Positions 51,782 to 62,005 of a stretch of DNA of 64,000 nucleotides are shown here, one piece after another. Position 1 is the stretch's first letter. Every line of letters begins with the position of its first letter. The notes below the pieces were generated by a model, which saw only the letters and a list, made by a program, of their open reading frames with translations, did no database searches and had not been told where the DNA came from. Source of the DNA: Bryobacteraceae bacterium (lineage in GTDB: Bacteria; Acidobacteriota; Terriglobia; Bryobacterales; Bryobacteraceae); the NCBI GenBank assembly GCA_026129905.1, contig JAHCHE010000009.1, positions 186,001 to 250,000 of the forward strand, read 5' to 3'. A program made the translations under genes and the position numbers.

Positions 51782-52903
51782 ATGAAATGGTCTGCGAAGC
51801 TCGGCGAATTTGCCGGCATCGGCGTCTATGTCCACGCGACATTCCTGATTTTGATTGTTTGGGTCGGTTTCGCGTACTGGCAGACCGGGCAGAGCGCGGC
51901 GGCGGCCTTGGCGGGCATTCTGTTCGTCCTGGCGATCTTCGTGTGCGTTGTGCTCCACGAGTTCGGACACGCGCTGACCGCGAAACGGTACGGCATCAAG
52001 ACGCGCGATATCACGCTGCTGCCGATCGGCGGCGTCGCCCGGTTGGAGCGCATGCCGGACGAGCCGCGACAGGAACTTTGGGTGGCGCTGGCGGGACCCG
52101 CCGTGAACGTGGTGATCGCGGCGGTTCTATACGTCCTGTTGGTCGCTACCGGAACGCCGCCGTCGCTGGAGAGGCTCAGCCTGGCGACCGGGTCGTTCTT
52201 CGAACGTCTCATGTTGCTGAACGTCTTCCTGGTCGTCTTCAACATGATTCCGGCTTTCCCGATGGATGGAGGACGGGTGCTGCGCGCAGTGCTGGCCATG
52301 CGGATGAACTACACGCGGGCCACGCGCATGGCCGCCGGCTTGGGACAGGGTTTCGCGTTTCTGTTCGGGCTGATCGGCCTGTTCTTCAACCCGTTCCTGA
52401 TCTTCATTGCGCTGTTCGTGTGGATCGGCGCGGCGCAGGAGTCCGCGATGACGCAGATGAAGGCGGCGCTCGGCGGCATCCCGCTGGCGGACGCGGTCAT
52501 CACCGAATTCCGGACGCTCTCGCCGGGCGACTCGCTCGGAAGAGCGGTCGAATTGCTGCTGTCCGGCAGCCAGCAGGATTTCCCGGTGGTGGACGACGGC
52601 GCCGTGGTGGGCATCCTGACCCGATCGGACCTGCTGTCGGCGCTTGCCCGGCGCGGGGAACAATCGCTGGTCGCGGAGGTGATGCAGCGCGATTTCCAGA
52701 CCGCCGAAGCAGGCGAGATGCTCGAGGTGGTGTTCCAGCGCCTGCAAAGCTGCAACTGTCACACGGTTCTGGTGCTGCGGCGCGGGATTCTGGCCGGCCT
52801 GATCACGATGGAGAATGTCGGCGAATTCATCAGCGTTCAGTCCGCGTTGGGATCGGCCAACGCGGGCCGGCGGCTGGCGGCCGACCGGACCTACGTAGGA
52901 TGA
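51782..52903 (+). CDS. site-2 (M50) intramembrane metalloprotease with CBS pair
   Basis: Membrane zinc protease of 373 aa in the SpoIVFB-like group. HEFGH at residues 59-63 (VVLHEFGHALTAKRYG) supplies two zinc ligands and the Glu, and the third ligand Asp is in NMIPAFPMDGGRVLR. Six hydrophobic segments span about 15-235. The C-terminus has two CBS domains (RTLSPGDSLGRAVELL, ILTRSDLLSALARRGE and QSCNCHTVLVLRRGILAG), likely a nucleotide-sensing regulatory part. The substrate is unknown. It is followed seven bases later by a small coiled-coil membrane protein gene, probably co-transcribed. Confidence 0.9.
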   Translation: MKWSAKLGEFAGIGVYVHATFLILIVWVGFAYWQTGQSAAAALAGILFVLAIFVCVVLHEFGHALTAKRYGIKTRDITLLPIGGVARLERMPDEPRQELWVALAGPAVNVVIAAVLYVLLVATGTPPSLERLSLATGSFFERLMLLNVFLVVFNMIPAFPMDGGRVLRAVLAMRMNYTRATRMAAGLGQGFAFLFGLIGLFFNPFLIFIALFVWIGAAQESAMTQMKAALGGIPLADAVITEFRTLSPGDSLGRAVELLLSGSQQDFPVVDDGAVVGILTRSDLLSALARRGEQSLVAEVMQRDFQTAEAGEMLEVVFQRLQSCNCHTVLVLRRGILAGLITMENVGEFISVQSALGSANAGRRLAADRTYVG

Positions 52904-52910
52904 GGCAAAC

Positions 52911-53333
52911 ATGACGGCTCGAAACAAAATCATCGCCGCCGCAGCGGCTGTGGTTGTGGTGTTCCTGATCGGCTTCGTCCCGCAATTCCGCAAGGCGAGA
53001 GCGATGCGAAGCGAGCTGGCAACCGGACAGGAACGGATCGCGTCCCTGGAAATGAAACTGAAGCAGGCCGAGCTGCGCGACCTGATGGGTCTGGCGTACC
53101 TGGAAACAAACCGGAAGAATTTCGGCACGGCGCGGCAGTATTCGACGGAATTCTTCACGAAAGCCCCCGATGTGGCCGCCGGGACATCCGATCCGGCGCT
53201 CGCCGGCTTGCTGCAGGAGATTCAGCAGCGGCGCGACGAACTCACGGCCGGGCTGGCGCAGGCGCGACCGGAGATTCGGCAGGAAATCGAGGATATTTTT
53301 CTGAAACTATACGAAAATACCCGTAAGTATTGA
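52911..53333 (+). CDS. small membrane-anchored coiled-coil protein
   Basis: A 140-aa protein with one N-terminal membrane helix (IIAAAAAVVVVFLIGFVPQF) followed by a predicted coiled coil (ARAMRSELATGQERIASLEMKLKQAELRDL) and a helical tail. No family recognised. It is next to the site-2 protease and co-directional with it, so it might be a partner or substrate; this is only an inference from position. Confidence 0.7.
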   Translation: MTARNKIIAAAAAVVVVFLIGFVPQFRKARAMRSELATGQERIASLEMKLKQAELRDLMGLAYLETNRKNFGTARQYSTEFFTKAPDVAAGTSDPALAGLLQEIQQRRDELTAGLAQARPEIRQEIEDIFLKLYENTRKY

Positions 53334-53403
53334 AGCAATGCGCGGCGTATGGGACCCGCGCATCGACGAGCGGGGGACCGGCGGGGCGATATTGGAGGGC
53401 GCC

Positions 53404-55260
53404 ATGACGAACGGGGGATTCTCGCCGATCCGGCGGACGGACGGCTATCTGCCGATCGAGGACTATGGCCTGATCGGCGACGGAAAAACGGCGGCGCTGG
53501 TAGGGCGTGACGGCTCGGTGGCGTGGCTGTGCGCGCCGCGGTTCGATTCGCCTCCGCTGTTCTGCGAAATTCTCGACGCCAAGCGGGGCGGAGGGTTCCG
53601 CGTGGCGCCGCGCGACTTGGCCACCGCCCGACAATACTACGAGCCGGACACGGGAGTGTTGCACACGGAGATGCAAACGCCGGCCGGCCTCGTCCGGCTG
53701 ACCGATGCGCTCACGCTGCAATCGGGGGTGGACCTGCGCGAGGGCGTATCGGCCGCCCGCCACGAATTGGTGCGCCGCGTGGCGGTGTTGGACGGCGAGG
53801 CATGGCTGAACGTCGAGTTGACGCCGCGCGGACCGCATCGCGCCGAACAGGCCGGCGGCGGGCTGCGGATCGCTTGTCCGCAACGCGCGGACCTCCCGCT
53901 GCACTTGTCGGCGAGTTTTCCGCTCGAGGGTCTGCGCTCGACGCTCCGGCTTCGCGCCGGAGAAAGCGCGTTCCTCGTGCTGCGCTGGAGCGGCGCGACG
54001 GGACGGCAGACGGGCTTTGCGCCGGAGGCCGCGCTCGACCAGACGGCGGATGTGTGGCGGCGCTGGACGGCGCGCTGCCGTTATGAGGGGCCGCAAAAAG
54101 CGCTGGTGTGCCGGTCGGCCATCACGCTTAAGCTGCTGGACTATTTCGAATCGGGGGCGATGGTAGCCGCGCCGACCTCGTCGCTTCCGGAAGCGATCGG
54201 CGGGGTGCGGAACTGGGACTACCGGTTCGCCTGGATCCGTGACGCGGCGTTCTCGGTCTTCGCGCTGCACCGTATCGGGTACAGCGATGAAGCGGCCGCG
54301 TTCCTGAGTTGGGTACTGGACGCCGTGGAGCGTCACGGGCAGCCGCAGGTGCTGTACGACCTGGACGGGCTTGTTCCGGAACCCGAGCGGGAGGATGGAG
54401 AACTGGAAGGGTACCGCCGGTCCGCTCCCGTTCGCTGGGGCAACGGCGCGGCCGACCAGGTGCAGCATGACGTCTACGGCGAGATTCTCGACTGCGCGTA
54501 TCAGTGGGCCGGGCATCACGGCGCGCTGGACGCGGCGTTATGGAAAAAGCTGCGATCTCTGATCGAGACGGCGGCGCGGGTCTGGAGAAAGCCGGACCAC
54601 GGCATCTGGGAGGTTCGCACTCCGGGGCGCGCTTTCACGTATTCCGCAGCGCTGTGCCAGGTGGCTCTGGACCGCGGCGCGCGGCTCGCCAGGCGGTATG
54701 GTCTGCCCGCGGATGTGGAACGGTGGCAAGCGACCGCCGACGAGATCCGTGACGCGATTCTCGACGAAGCCTGGGACCCGGAGCTGAACTCCCTTACGGA
54801 ACACCTGGGGGGCGGGGGACTGGATGCCAGCCTGCTTACCCTGCCGATCCGCAGGATCGTGCGACCATACGATCCGCGCATGGTGGCGACAACGGAAGCG
54901 ATCGTGCGACGTCTGGGCGCGGGCGGCGGGCTGCTGTACCGCTACCTGCCCCATGAATCGCCGGACGGGCTGCCGGGAGAGGAGGGCGCGTTTTTGCTGT
55001 GCAGCTTCTGGCTGGTGGACAACCTGGCTGGGCAGGGGCGGATGCAGGAGGCGATGGATCTTTACGACTCGCTGTGCGCGCGCGCGGGACCGCTGGGTCT
55101 GCTGCCGGAGCAGATCGACGCCGCGAGCGGCGCCTTCCTGGGCAACTATCCGCAGGCGTTCAGCCACATCGGCGTGATCGCGAGCGGGTTCAATCTCGCC
55201 AGGAAACTGGTTGCCGCGTCCAAACGGGAAGAACCGCCGTTGGACGAGCGGCTTGATTGA
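53404..55260 (+). CDS. glycoside hydrolase family 15 protein (glucoamylase/trehalase-like)
   Basis: Cytoplasmic GH15 enzyme, 618 aa from the ATG at 53404, which has GGAGG six bases upstream. An N-terminal beta-sandwich domain opens IEDYGLIGDGKTAALVGRDG. The (alpha/alpha)6 catalytic domain includes IGGVRNWDYRFAWIRDAAFS with the expected general-acid region nearby, ILDCAYQWAGHHG, KPDHGIWEVR and the second catalytic Glu region LLPEQIDAASGAFLGNYPQAFSH. It could act on trehalose or short alpha-glucans; relatives include bacterial trehalases. No signal peptide. Confidence 0.9.
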   Translation: MTNGGFSPIRRTDGYLPIEDYGLIGDGKTAALVGRDGSVAWLCAPRFDSPPLFCEILDAKRGGGFRVAPRDLATARQYYEPDTGVLHTEMQTPAGLVRLTDALTLQSGVDLREGVSAARHELVRRVAVLDGEAWLNVELTPRGPHRAEQAGGGLRIACPQRADLPLHLSASFPLEGLRSTLRLRAGESAFLVLRWSGATGRQTGFAPEAALDQTADVWRRWTARCRYEGPQKALVCRSAITLKLLDYFESGAMVAAPTSSLPEAIGGVRNWDYRFAWIRDAAFSVFALHRIGYSDEAAAFLSWVLDAVERHGQPQVLYDLDGLVPEPEREDGELEGYRRSAPVRWGNGAADQVQHDVYGEILDCAYQWAGHHGALDAALWKKLRSLIETAARVWRKPDHGIWEVRTPGRAFTYSAALCQVALDRGARLARRYGLPADVERWQATADEIRDAILDEAWDPELNSLTEHLGGGGLDASLLTLPIRRIVRPYDPRMVATTEAIVRRLGAGGGLLYRYLPHESPDGLPGEEGAFLLCSFWLVDNLAGQGRMQEAMDLYDSLCARAGPLGLLPEQIDAASGAFLGNYPQAFSHIGVIASGFNLARKLVAASKREEPPLDERLD

Positions 55261-55314
55261 CGGCGCGGCGCGTGAGGGAACGCGGCGCCGGTAACGACGA
55301 TTGGAGGTGGCGAC

Positions 55315-55986
55315 ATGATAATTCGACTGGCCGTGATGGGGTTCGTCTTTGCCGTTGCGTCTCAGGCGCAACCGGCTCACGTGAAGCGACTGAATGCGGC
55401 CACAACCGTTCTGACCGAAACCTTGGGCATGGCCGACCGGAGCATCCCGCAAGATCTGCTGGATCGCAGCCGCTGCATTGTGGTGGTGCCCGGCCTGAAA
55501 AAAGGAGCGTTCATTTTTGGAGGCAGGTACGGACGAGGCTTCCTGAGCTGCCGCAAGCAGGACGGCGTGGGTTGGACTGCGCCCGGCGGCGTTCGCATCG
55601 AAGGGGGCAGCTTCGGTCTGCAGGCGGGCGGCAAGGAAACCGATGTCATTCTCCTGGTGATGAACGAGCGGGGAGTCCAGCGCCTGATGACGAGCCGGTT
55701 CACTCTGGGCGGGCAGGCTTCGGTGGCGGCAGGCCCGGTCGGACGCACGGCGACAGCGGAGACGGACGCGCTGCTGACGGCGGAGATTTTGTCCTGGTCC
55801 CGCTCGCGCGGGGTTTTCGCCGGCGTTTCGCTGCAAGGCGCCACTCTGCGGCAGGACCTTGGAACCAACCGGGAACTCTACGGCCGAACAATCGAGAACC
55901 GCGAAGTCATCGAGAAAGACCCCGCCATTCCGCCGAGCGCCGGTCCGTTCATCGAGCTTCTGAATCGCCACTCCAGCCGCAGGTGA
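55315..55986 (+). CDS. exported SYLF-domain lipid-binding protein
   Basis: SYLF (Ysc84/DUF500) family protein, 223 aa, with a signal sequence (LAVMGFVFAVASQAQ). The family hallmarks CIVVVPGLKKGAFIFGGRYGRGFLSCR, IEGGSFGLQAGGKETDVILLVMN and ILSWSRSRGVFAGVSLQGATL cover almost the whole mature protein. GGAGG lies nine bases before the ATG. SYLF proteins bind membranes in eukaryotes; the bacterial role is not established, but an outer-envelope location is plausible. It is convergent with the ankyrin gene 22 bases downstream. Confidence 0.88.
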   Translation: MIIRLAVMGFVFAVASQAQPAHVKRLNAATTVLTETLGMADRSIPQDLLDRSRCIVVVPGLKKGAFIFGGRYGRGFLSCRKQDGVGWTAPGGVRIEGGSFGLQAGGKETDVILLVMNERGVQRLMTSRFTLGGQASVAAGPVGRTATAETDALLTAEILSWSRSRGVFAGVSLQGATLRQDLGTNRELYGRTIENREVIEKDPAIPPSAGPFIELLNRHSSRR

Positions 55987-56008
55987 GCTGCTCGACCAGG
56001 CCGGCGCT

Positions 56009-57790
56009 TCAAGATCCACCTGTTACCGCGGCGGGCCGGCGCTCGTGTTCCGGCTCCAGGTGCAGGACCATGATACGGCCGTCGGTGCGAATCTCGTCGC
56101 CGGTGGCGTTGCGCGAGAGGCGTGGCGCCTCGGGGCGGTCCACCAGCGAATAACCTGTCGCCACCGTGGTGAACAGCAGATCGTCGGCTATCTTCTGGCG
56201 TTCCTTGTCGATCTCCGGATCGATGAGGTGATACCATTGCGTGCCCCTCCGCCCGACGCCGATTCCGATGTCGTGGGTCGCCGACGCGATCCAGACCGGC
56301 TGGTTCCGGTATGTCTCCGGCCGCCGGTAAATGCGCAAGTGGTGGCGCTTGGCGACGGTGTTCAGGTCCTTCTGATATTCGTAGTCCGGCTCCTTACCTT
56401 CCAGCAGGAGCCTGGCGAACGGCGCCTCCTCATAGCCGCCGCGGCGCAGGGCCGCGAACGCCGTCCGGAAGCCGGTCCTCAGACCGAGGCCCCTCGCTTC
56501 GAGCCAGCCGGCCAGCCGGAAGCCGGCCTCGAGATCTTCCGCCGCTCCGATGAACATCAGGTTGATGATGTCGGACTCCTCTCCGCCGGGCGTCCTGACG
56601 CGCAGCGGCTGCGCCCGAATGGCTTCGACCAGTTCCGGCGTCGGCTCCACTTCACGCCAGTCCTTCTGCGGCGCGCGGGTGTTCAGGTTCTCCGGGACGG
56701 CTACGCGCAAGATCAGTTCCGTGCCCGCCGGGTAGTCGATCTCGCGGCCGAGGGTGAGATTGTAGGCATGGGTCGACCAGCGCAGCCCTTCGGAAACCCC
56801 GGGGAACACAAAGCCCAGGCCGCGCAGGCCGAGGGTCCACCTGCTCACCACCTCATTCGGGAAAGGCACGCCGACGATCCGCCCGTGGCTGACGGTCTCG
56901 CGCGCATTCCCCACGTCGACGACTCGCGTCGCGAGGCGGGTGACGGCGCCGTCGGCATGGATGAAATTCGTCAGATCGAGGATCGCTTCCGCGCGCGTGT
57001 AACGGTTGCGCGCCGCCCGCGCCGTCAGGATCGTTCCCTCCACCTTCGTTCCGGGTTCGAGAATAATGCGGCCTGAGCCGCGGACCGGCGCGATCACCAC
57101 TCCGCGAATCTTGTCTCCACTTCGCGACTGTTTGCTATGGAGAGGCTCAGTGAGCCGCACCCAGATCTCGACGCCCGCGGGAACTTCCGCGTCGAGCGCC
57201 GCCGTCAAGCCCTGGAGATCGTTCCGGCCGGCCAGGGCGCGCAAGCCGTCGATGTAGGAGATCATGCGGCTCGCTTCGTTGTGGCTGCGGCCGTGTGCGG
57301 CGCCGGCCTGTAATAGCAAGTGGTGCAGAGCCTCCTGCGGGTTGGCTTCCTCCCAATCGAGCGCCGTATTGCCGTAGTCGTCCTCGGCGTTGATGTCGGC
57401 CTCGCGTTCAATGATGATTTCCGCGAGTTCGCGGTAGTCTCGATGGACTTTCCGGTTGTTGGATTGAAACGCGCCAATGGCGATCCAGTGGAGCGCCGTC
57501 CGGCCCTGTTCTCCCCTGGCGTTCACGTCCGCTCCCGCTTCGACCAGGGCGCGCGCCCGCTGAATCTGCCCCCGGATGTCTTTGTTCTTGTTCTCCCAAG
57601 CGGCTTGTTGGAGCGTCTCGACCAGTTCCGTGGCGTTGCTCGCGGTTTTCTCAGCCGCCGCCGGTCCGGCCAGCAGCGCGGCGAGGCACGCCACCGCCCA
57701 CCCGGCGGCGCGAGGTGAACACGGAGCCCCCGCCCGCGAATCCCCCAGCGCGGCGATTGACGCACAATGCCCTTTCCGCCCAGCGTACAT
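56009..57790 (-). CDS. exported ankyrin-repeat protein with LssY-like C-terminus
   Basis: A 593-aa protein. A hydrophobic signal segment (AAGWAVACLAALLAGPAAAE, about residues 27-46) is followed by two or three ankyrin repeats (LVEAGADVNARGEQGRTALHW, AEIIIEREADINAEDDYGNTALDW). A middle beta-rich domain follows (about 170-330: GVVIAPVRGSGRIILEPG). The C-terminal 190 residues resemble the LssY C-terminal domain (EAGFRLAGWLEA, RRPETYRNQPVWIASATHDIGI). The ATG at 57790 is chosen since earlier codons run into the divergent gene. Function unknown; the combination is unusual. Confidence 0.65.
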   Translation of the reverse strand: MYAGRKGHCASIAALGDSRAGAPCSPRAAGWAVACLAALLAGPAAAEKTASNATELVETLQQAAWENKNKDIRGQIQRARALVEAGADVNARGEQGRTALHWIAIGAFQSNNRKVHRDYRELAEIIIEREADINAEDDYGNTALDWEEANPQEALHHLLLQAGAAHGRSHNEASRMISYIDGLRALAGRNDLQGLTAALDAEVPAGVEIWVRLTEPLHSKQSRSGDKIRGVVIAPVRGSGRIILEPGTKVEGTILTARAARNRYTRAEAILDLTNFIHADGAVTRLATRVVDVGNARETVSHGRIVGVPFPNEVVSRWTLGLRGLGFVFPGVSEGLRWSTHAYNLTLGREIDYPAGTELILRVAVPENLNTRAPQKDWREVEPTPELVEAIRAQPLRVRTPGGEESDIINLMFIGAAEDLEAGFRLAGWLEARGLGLRTGFRTAFAALRRGGYEEAPFARLLLEGKEPDYEYQKDLNTVAKRHHLRIYRRPETYRNQPVWIASATHDIGIGVGRRGTQWYHLIDPEIDKERQKIADDLLFTTVATGYSLVDRPEAPRLSRNATGDEIRTDGRIMVLHLEPEHERRPAAVTGGS

Positions 57791-57835
57791 CGTGGTATCG
57801 TCCTCTCTATTAGTATCAATATCAGGAGAACCATC

Positions 57836-58534
57836 ATGAAGATCCAACTGTTTGCGCTGTGCGTTCTCACGATGCTGGGGCTTTCCCTCAAGGCGCAGGC
57901 GCCTGGAACGGGCAGGGCGCTTTCCGTCGAGCATGCGGTGCCGTTCGGTACGATTGCGGGGAAACTGTTGCTCGTTGGCAACTACCTTGTGTTCGTCGAC
58001 GAGCAACAACCGGAAGCCTCCTTTGTCGTTTCCAAAGGCGCGATCGAAAGGCTCACCGCCGAGGGAGCGGAAATCACCGTGCTCACTCGCGATTCGGTCC
58101 GCAATCGCACGGGGGAAGTCAAGCGTCTGAGTTTTCGCGTTGCGCCGGGTACGGACCCCGCGCTGGTGACGGGTTGGTACGGGACCGGCGTCTCGGCGTC
58201 GGCGCCGGCGGCCCCGCCCTCGCCTTCCGCGCCCGCCTCCGGAGGAGACGTACTGACGTATTCGGCCAACCACAATCACCGGATCGGCGAGTGCCGTGGC
58301 CGGCTGATCGTCACGCCGGACCAGGTCAGTTTCGAGTCGGTGGAGTCGATCAGTCACTCCCGCCGCTGGGATTACAGGTCCATCAGGGAGATCAAGATGG
58401 ACAACCCGTACCAGATCGAGATCCGGGCGTTCACGGGCGGGAACTACAAGATTCGACTCGAAGGCGACGGCATGGACCCAGACGTGTATAAGACCCTGGT
58501 CGACCGGGTGGCTATGGCTCGGGCGGGACGCTAG
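57836..58534 (+). CDS. small secreted protein with PH-like C-terminus
   Basis: A 232-aa exported protein with a signal sequence ([20 protein letters not shown]) and GGAG upstream of the ATG. After a beta-rich half and a Pro/Ser/Ala linker (about 125-140), the last 90 residues look like a pleckstrin-homology-type strand series ([44 protein letters not shown]) with a final helix ([12 protein letters not shown]). Family not recognised with certainty. It is divergent from the ankyrin/LssY-like gene with only 45 bp between starts, so the two share a promoter region and may be co-regulated. Confidence 0.6.
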   Translation: MKIQLFALCVLTMLGLSLKAQAPGTGRALSVEHAVPFGTIAGKLLLVGNYLVFVDEQQPEASFVVSKGAIERLTAEGAEITVLTRDSVRNRTGEVKRLSFRVAPGTDPALVTGWYGTGVSASAPAAPPSPSAPASGGDVLTYSANHNHRIGECRGRLIVTPDQVSFESVESISHSRRWDYRSIREIKMDNPYQIEIRAFTGGNYKIRLEGDGMDPDVYKTLVDRVAMARAGR

Positions 58535-58539
58535 GAGGG

Positions 58540-59427
58540 ATGGAAACGGCCGTCCGTAGCGCCGGGGCGCGCTTGCGGGCCGCGATGGATGCGGAGCGGC
58601 CGCTGCAACTGGCCGGCGCCATCAACGCCTACTGCGCGCTGCTCGCCGAACGGGCGGGCTTCCGGGCGCTGTACCTGTCGGGCGCGGGAATCGCCAACGC
58701 CTCTTTGGGATTGCCGGACCTGGCGCTGACGAGCCTGGCCGATGTCGCGGAAGATCTGCGCCGCATCACGGGCGCGACCAGCCTGCCTGTGCTGGTGGAT
58801 GCCGACACCGGCTGGGGTTCCGCCCTGATGATTGCGCGGACCATTCGCGAGCTGACGCGCGCCGGGGCGGCGGGCTGTCACCTGGAAGACCAGGTCCAGG
58901 CCAAGCGTTGCGGTCACCGTCCCGGGAAGGTTCTCGCGCCGCCCGAAGAGATGGTGGACCGCGTCAGAGCCGCCGTGGATGCCCGCGCGGACGACTCGTT
59001 TGTCGTCATTGCGCGGACGGACGCCATCGCGGTGGAGGGAGTGGACGCGGCGATCGAACGCGCGCGGCGGTACGTGGACGCCGGCGCCGACGCCATTTTC
59101 GCCGAAGCGGTGACCACGCTTGACGACTATCGGAGATTTGCCGATGCGACGGGAGCGCCGGTGCTGGCGAACATCACCGAGTTCGGCAGGACGCCGATGT
59201 TCACGGCCGAACAACTCGGCGAAGTCGGGGTGCGCCTGGTGATCTATCCGCTCTCCGCGTTTCGCGCCATGAGCGCGGCGGCCGCAAGCGTCTATAAAGC
59301 GATCCGGGACGACGGCACGCAGAAACGCGCGATTGCCTCTATGCAGACGCGCGACGAACTGTACGACGTCCTGGGCTATCGCGCATACGAACGCAAACTG
59401 GACGAACTGTTCGGGAGGGAAGAATGA
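58540..59427 (+). CDS. prpB: 2-methylisocitrate lyase
   Basis: Cleaves 2-methylisocitrate to pyruvate and succinate, the last step of the methylcitrate cycle; 295 aa, isocitrate-lyase/PEP-mutase superfamily. The signature K-R-C-G-H with catalytic C124 is in [11 protein letters not shown]. The metal-binding region [14 protein letters not shown] and the active-site EDQ (HLEDQVQ) are present. [18 protein letters not shown] and [11 protein letters not shown] are also conserved. The ATG at 58540 begins five bases after the previous stop. The stop overlaps the prpC start (ATGA). Confidence 0.93.
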   Translation: METAVRSAGARLRAAMDAERPLQLAGAINAYCALLAERAGFRALYLSGAGIANASLGLPDLALTSLADVAEDLRRITGATSLPVLVDADTGWGSALMIARTIRELTRAGAAGCHLEDQVQAKRCGHRPGKVLAPPEEMVDRVRAAVDARADDSFVVIARTDAIAVEGVDAAIERARRYVDAGADAIFAEAVTTLDDYRRFADATGAPVLANITEFGRTPMFTAEQLGEVGVRLVIYPLSAFRAMSAAAASVYKAIRDDGTQKRAIASMQTRDELYDVLGYRAYERKLDELFGREE

Positions 59428-60578
59428 GCGCAGGCGACACCCCGGTGAAGACATCGGGAGGAAAAGCCACCGGCGCCGGGCTGCGGGGGCAGACGGCAGG
59501 TGAAACGGCGATCGCGACGGTGGGGAAAGCCGGGCGGGGGCTGACCTACCGGGGCTACTCGATCGAAGACCTGGCGGAGAATGCGCAATTGGAGGAGGTG
59601 GCGTGCCTGCTGCTCGATGGCGAGCTTCCCAACGCGTCGCAACTCGCGGCGTACAAGAAGCGGCTGAAGGCCATGCGCGGCCTGCCGGACGCGCTGAAAG
59701 CGGTGCTCGAACGCATTCCCAAAGGCGCCCATCCGATGGACGTTCTGCGGACCGGGTGCTCGATGCTGGGGACGCTGGAGTCGGAGCGGGACTTCAGCCG
59801 CCAGCGCGACGTCGCCAACCGGATGTTCGCCTCGTTCCCGTCGATGCTCGGTTACTGGTATCGCTATGCCAACGGCGGCGAGCGCATCGAGGTGGAGACG
59901 GACGACGACTCGCTGGCGGGTCACCTGCTGCGCATGTTGTGCGGCCGGCCGGCCTCCGACCTCCACGTGCGGGCGATGAACTCGTCGCTGATCCTCTACG
60001 CCGAACACGAGTTCAACGCTTCCACGTTCGCCTGCCGCGTGTGCGCCTCCACGCTGTCCGATTTCTACTCCGCGGTTACGGCGGGCATCGGCACGCTGCG
60101 CGGACCGCTCCACGGCGGCGCGAACGAGGCGGCGATGGCGTTGATCGAGCGCTACTCGACGCCGGAGGAGGCGCGGCGCGGCGTCGGCGAGATGCTGGCG
60201 CGCAAGGAGAAGATCATGGGGTTCGGCCACGCGGTGTACCGGGAGCGCGACCCGAGGAACGCCGTGATCAAGGCCTGGGCGAAGAAGCTGTCGGAAGCGG
60301 CGGGCGACATGCGGCTCTTCGACGTCTCCGAGGCGATCGAGAGCCTGATGCGGGAGGAGAAGAAGCTCTTCGCCAACCTGGACTTCTTCAGCGCAACGGC
60401 GTACCACATGATGGGCATCGCCACCGACCTGTTCACGCCGCTGTTCGTGATTTCGCGCGTGACGGGCTGGTCCGCGCACATCATCGAGCAGCGGGCGCGC
60501 AACGTGCTGATCCGCCCCATCGCCGATTACATCGGTCCCGACAACCGGGCGTGGGTCCCGCTGGACGCGCGGGCATGA
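59424..60578 (+). CDS. prpC: 2-methylcitrate synthase
   Basis: Condenses propionyl-CoA with oxaloacetate; 384 aa, citrate-synthase superfamily, assigned to PrpC rather than GltA by its place between prpB and prpD. The N-terminus [36 protein letters not shown] is typical of the 2-methylcitrate group. Catalytic His and Asp regions are [27 protein letters not shown] and [14 protein letters not shown]. It overlaps prpB by four bases and prpD by four bases, so the three are translationally coupled. Confidence 0.9.
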   Translation: MSAGDTPVKTSGGKATGAGLRGQTAGETAIATVGKAGRGLTYRGYSIEDLAENAQLEEVACLLLDGELPNASQLAAYKKRLKAMRGLPDALKAVLERIPKGAHPMDVLRTGCSMLGTLESERDFSRQRDVANRMFASFPSMLGYWYRYANGGERIEVETDDDSLAGHLLRMLCGRPASDLHVRAMNSSLILYAEHEFNASTFACRVCASTLSDFYSAVTAGIGTLRGPLHGGANEAAMALIERYSTPEEARRGVGEMLARKEKIMGFGHAVYRERDPRNAVIKAWAKKLSEAAGDMRLFDVSEAIESLMREEKKLFANLDFFSATAYHMMGIATDLFTPLFVISRVTGWSAHIIEQRARNVLIRPIADYIGPDNRAWVPLDARA

Positions 60579-62005
60579 CCCGGCCGGTGAAGGACGCCAC
60601 CCGTCCGCCGGCCGACGCCATTCTCGCCGAGATCGCCGAGTACGTGACGCGCCACGATGTCCGGCCGCGCGCCGAGGCGATGGAGACGGCGCGGTACTGC
60701 CTGATGGACGCGCTGGGGTGCGCGATGCTCGCGCTCGAGTTCCCCGCCTGCGCGAAGTTGCTCGGCCCGGTTGTCCCCGGCGCTTCGATGGCCGGCGGCG
60801 CGCGCGTGCCCGGCACGGGCTATGAGCTGGACCCGGTGCGCGCGGCCTTCAATCTCGGGACGATGATCCGCTGGCTGGACTACAACGACACCTGGCTGGC
60901 GGCCGAGTGGGGGCACCCGTCGGATAATCTCGGCGGTTTGCTCGCGGCGGCGGACTTCATCGGCCGGCGCCGGCCCCTCGGCATGGGCGAACTGCTCGGC
61001 TGGCTGATCAAAGCCTACGAGATCCAGGGCGTGCTCGCGCTCGAGAACAGCTTCAATCGCGTGGGACTGGATCACGTGCTGCTGGTGCGCATCGCCACCG
61101 CGGCGGTGGTCACGGCGATGTTCGGCGGCTCGCGCGAGGAGGTCGTCAACGCCGTGTCGAACGCCTGGGTCGACGGCGGCGCTCTTCGCACGTATCGTCA
61201 TGCGCCCAACACCGGCTCGAGAAAAAGCTGGGCCGCCGGCGACGCGACCAGCCGGGGCGTCTGGCTGGCGCTCAACGCTCGTCGGGGCGAAATGGGCTAT
61301 CCTTCCGCCCTGACGGCGCCCACGTGGGGATTTCAGGACACGCTCTTCCGCGGGCGGGAGATCCGTCTGGGACGGCCGCTGGGTTCCTACGTGATGGAGA
61401 ACATCCTTTTTAAGATCTCCTTTCCGGCCGAATTCCACGCCCAGACCGCGGTGGAAGCGGCCATTGCGCTGCATCCGGCCGTCCGCGGCCGTGTGGATTC
61501 CATCGCGCGGATCATCATCGAGACGCAGGAAGCCGGCGTGCGGATCATCGACAAGACGGGGCCGCTCGCGAACCCCGCGGATCGCGATCACTGCATCCAG
61601 TACATGGTTGCGGTCGCCCTGCTGACAGGCGACCTGCGGGCGGAGGATTACGAGGACGACGTCGCTGCCGATCCCCGCATCGACGACTTGCGCGACAAAA
61701 TGACGGTGGCCGAGAATGAGCGCTTCAGCGCGGACTATCTCGATCCGGACAAGCGCTCGATTACCAATGCGCTCGAAATCTTCTTCGCCGATGGCGCGAA
61801 AACGGACCGCGTCGAGGTAGAGTACCCGATCGGCCACCGCCGCCGCCGGGCCGAGGCGCTGCCGCTGCTGAACGCGAAGTCCGAGCGGAACCTGGGGGGA
61901 CGTTTCTCGCCGAGCCGGCGCGGCGAGATCCTCGCTTTATGCCATGACCCACAGCGCTTGGAAGCAACCCCGGTTCAGGAATTCGTGGACCTCTGGGTCG
62001 TCTGA
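60575..62005 (+). CDS. prpD: 2-methylcitrate dehydratase
   Basis: Dehydrates 2-methylcitrate to methylaconitate; 476 aa, MmgE/PrpD family, no iron-sulfur cluster. Hallmarks are [41 protein letters not shown] and [10 protein letters not shown] near residues 80-115, then [20 protein letters not shown] and [15 protein letters not shown]. The ATG at 60575 lies in the prpC stop (ATGA). The hydratase that follows PrpD in the cycle is not encoded here and is probably a general aconitase elsewhere. The last 62 bases overlap the next gene. Confidence 0.93.
   Translation: MTRPVKDATRPPADAILAEIAEYVTRHDVRPRAEAMETARYCLMDALGCAMLALEFPACAKLLGPVVPGASMAGGARVPGTGYELDPVRAAFNLGTMIRWLDYNDTWLAAEWGHPSDNLGGLLAAADFIGRRRPLGMGELLGWLIKAYEIQGVLALENSFNRVGLDHVLLVRIATAAVVTAMFGGSREEVVNAVSNAWVDGGALRTYRHAPNTGSRKSWAAGDATSRGVWLALNARRGEMGYPSALTAPTWGFQDTLFRGREIRLGRPLGSYVMENILFKISFPAEFHAQTAVEAAIALHPAVRGRVDSIARIIIETQEAGVRIIDKTGPLANPADRDHCIQYMVAVALLTGDLRAEDYEDDVAADPRIDDLRDKMTVAENERFSADYLDPDKRSITNALEIFFADGAKTDRVEVEYPIGHRRRRAEALPLLNAKSERNLGGRFSPSRRGEILALCHDPQRLEATPVQEFVDLWVV

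Noticed and set aside
53338-53403. Upstream ATG of the GH15 gene
   Set aside because: The ATG at 53404 has a strong GGAGG at proper spacing and gives the family N-terminus; the earlier one has none.
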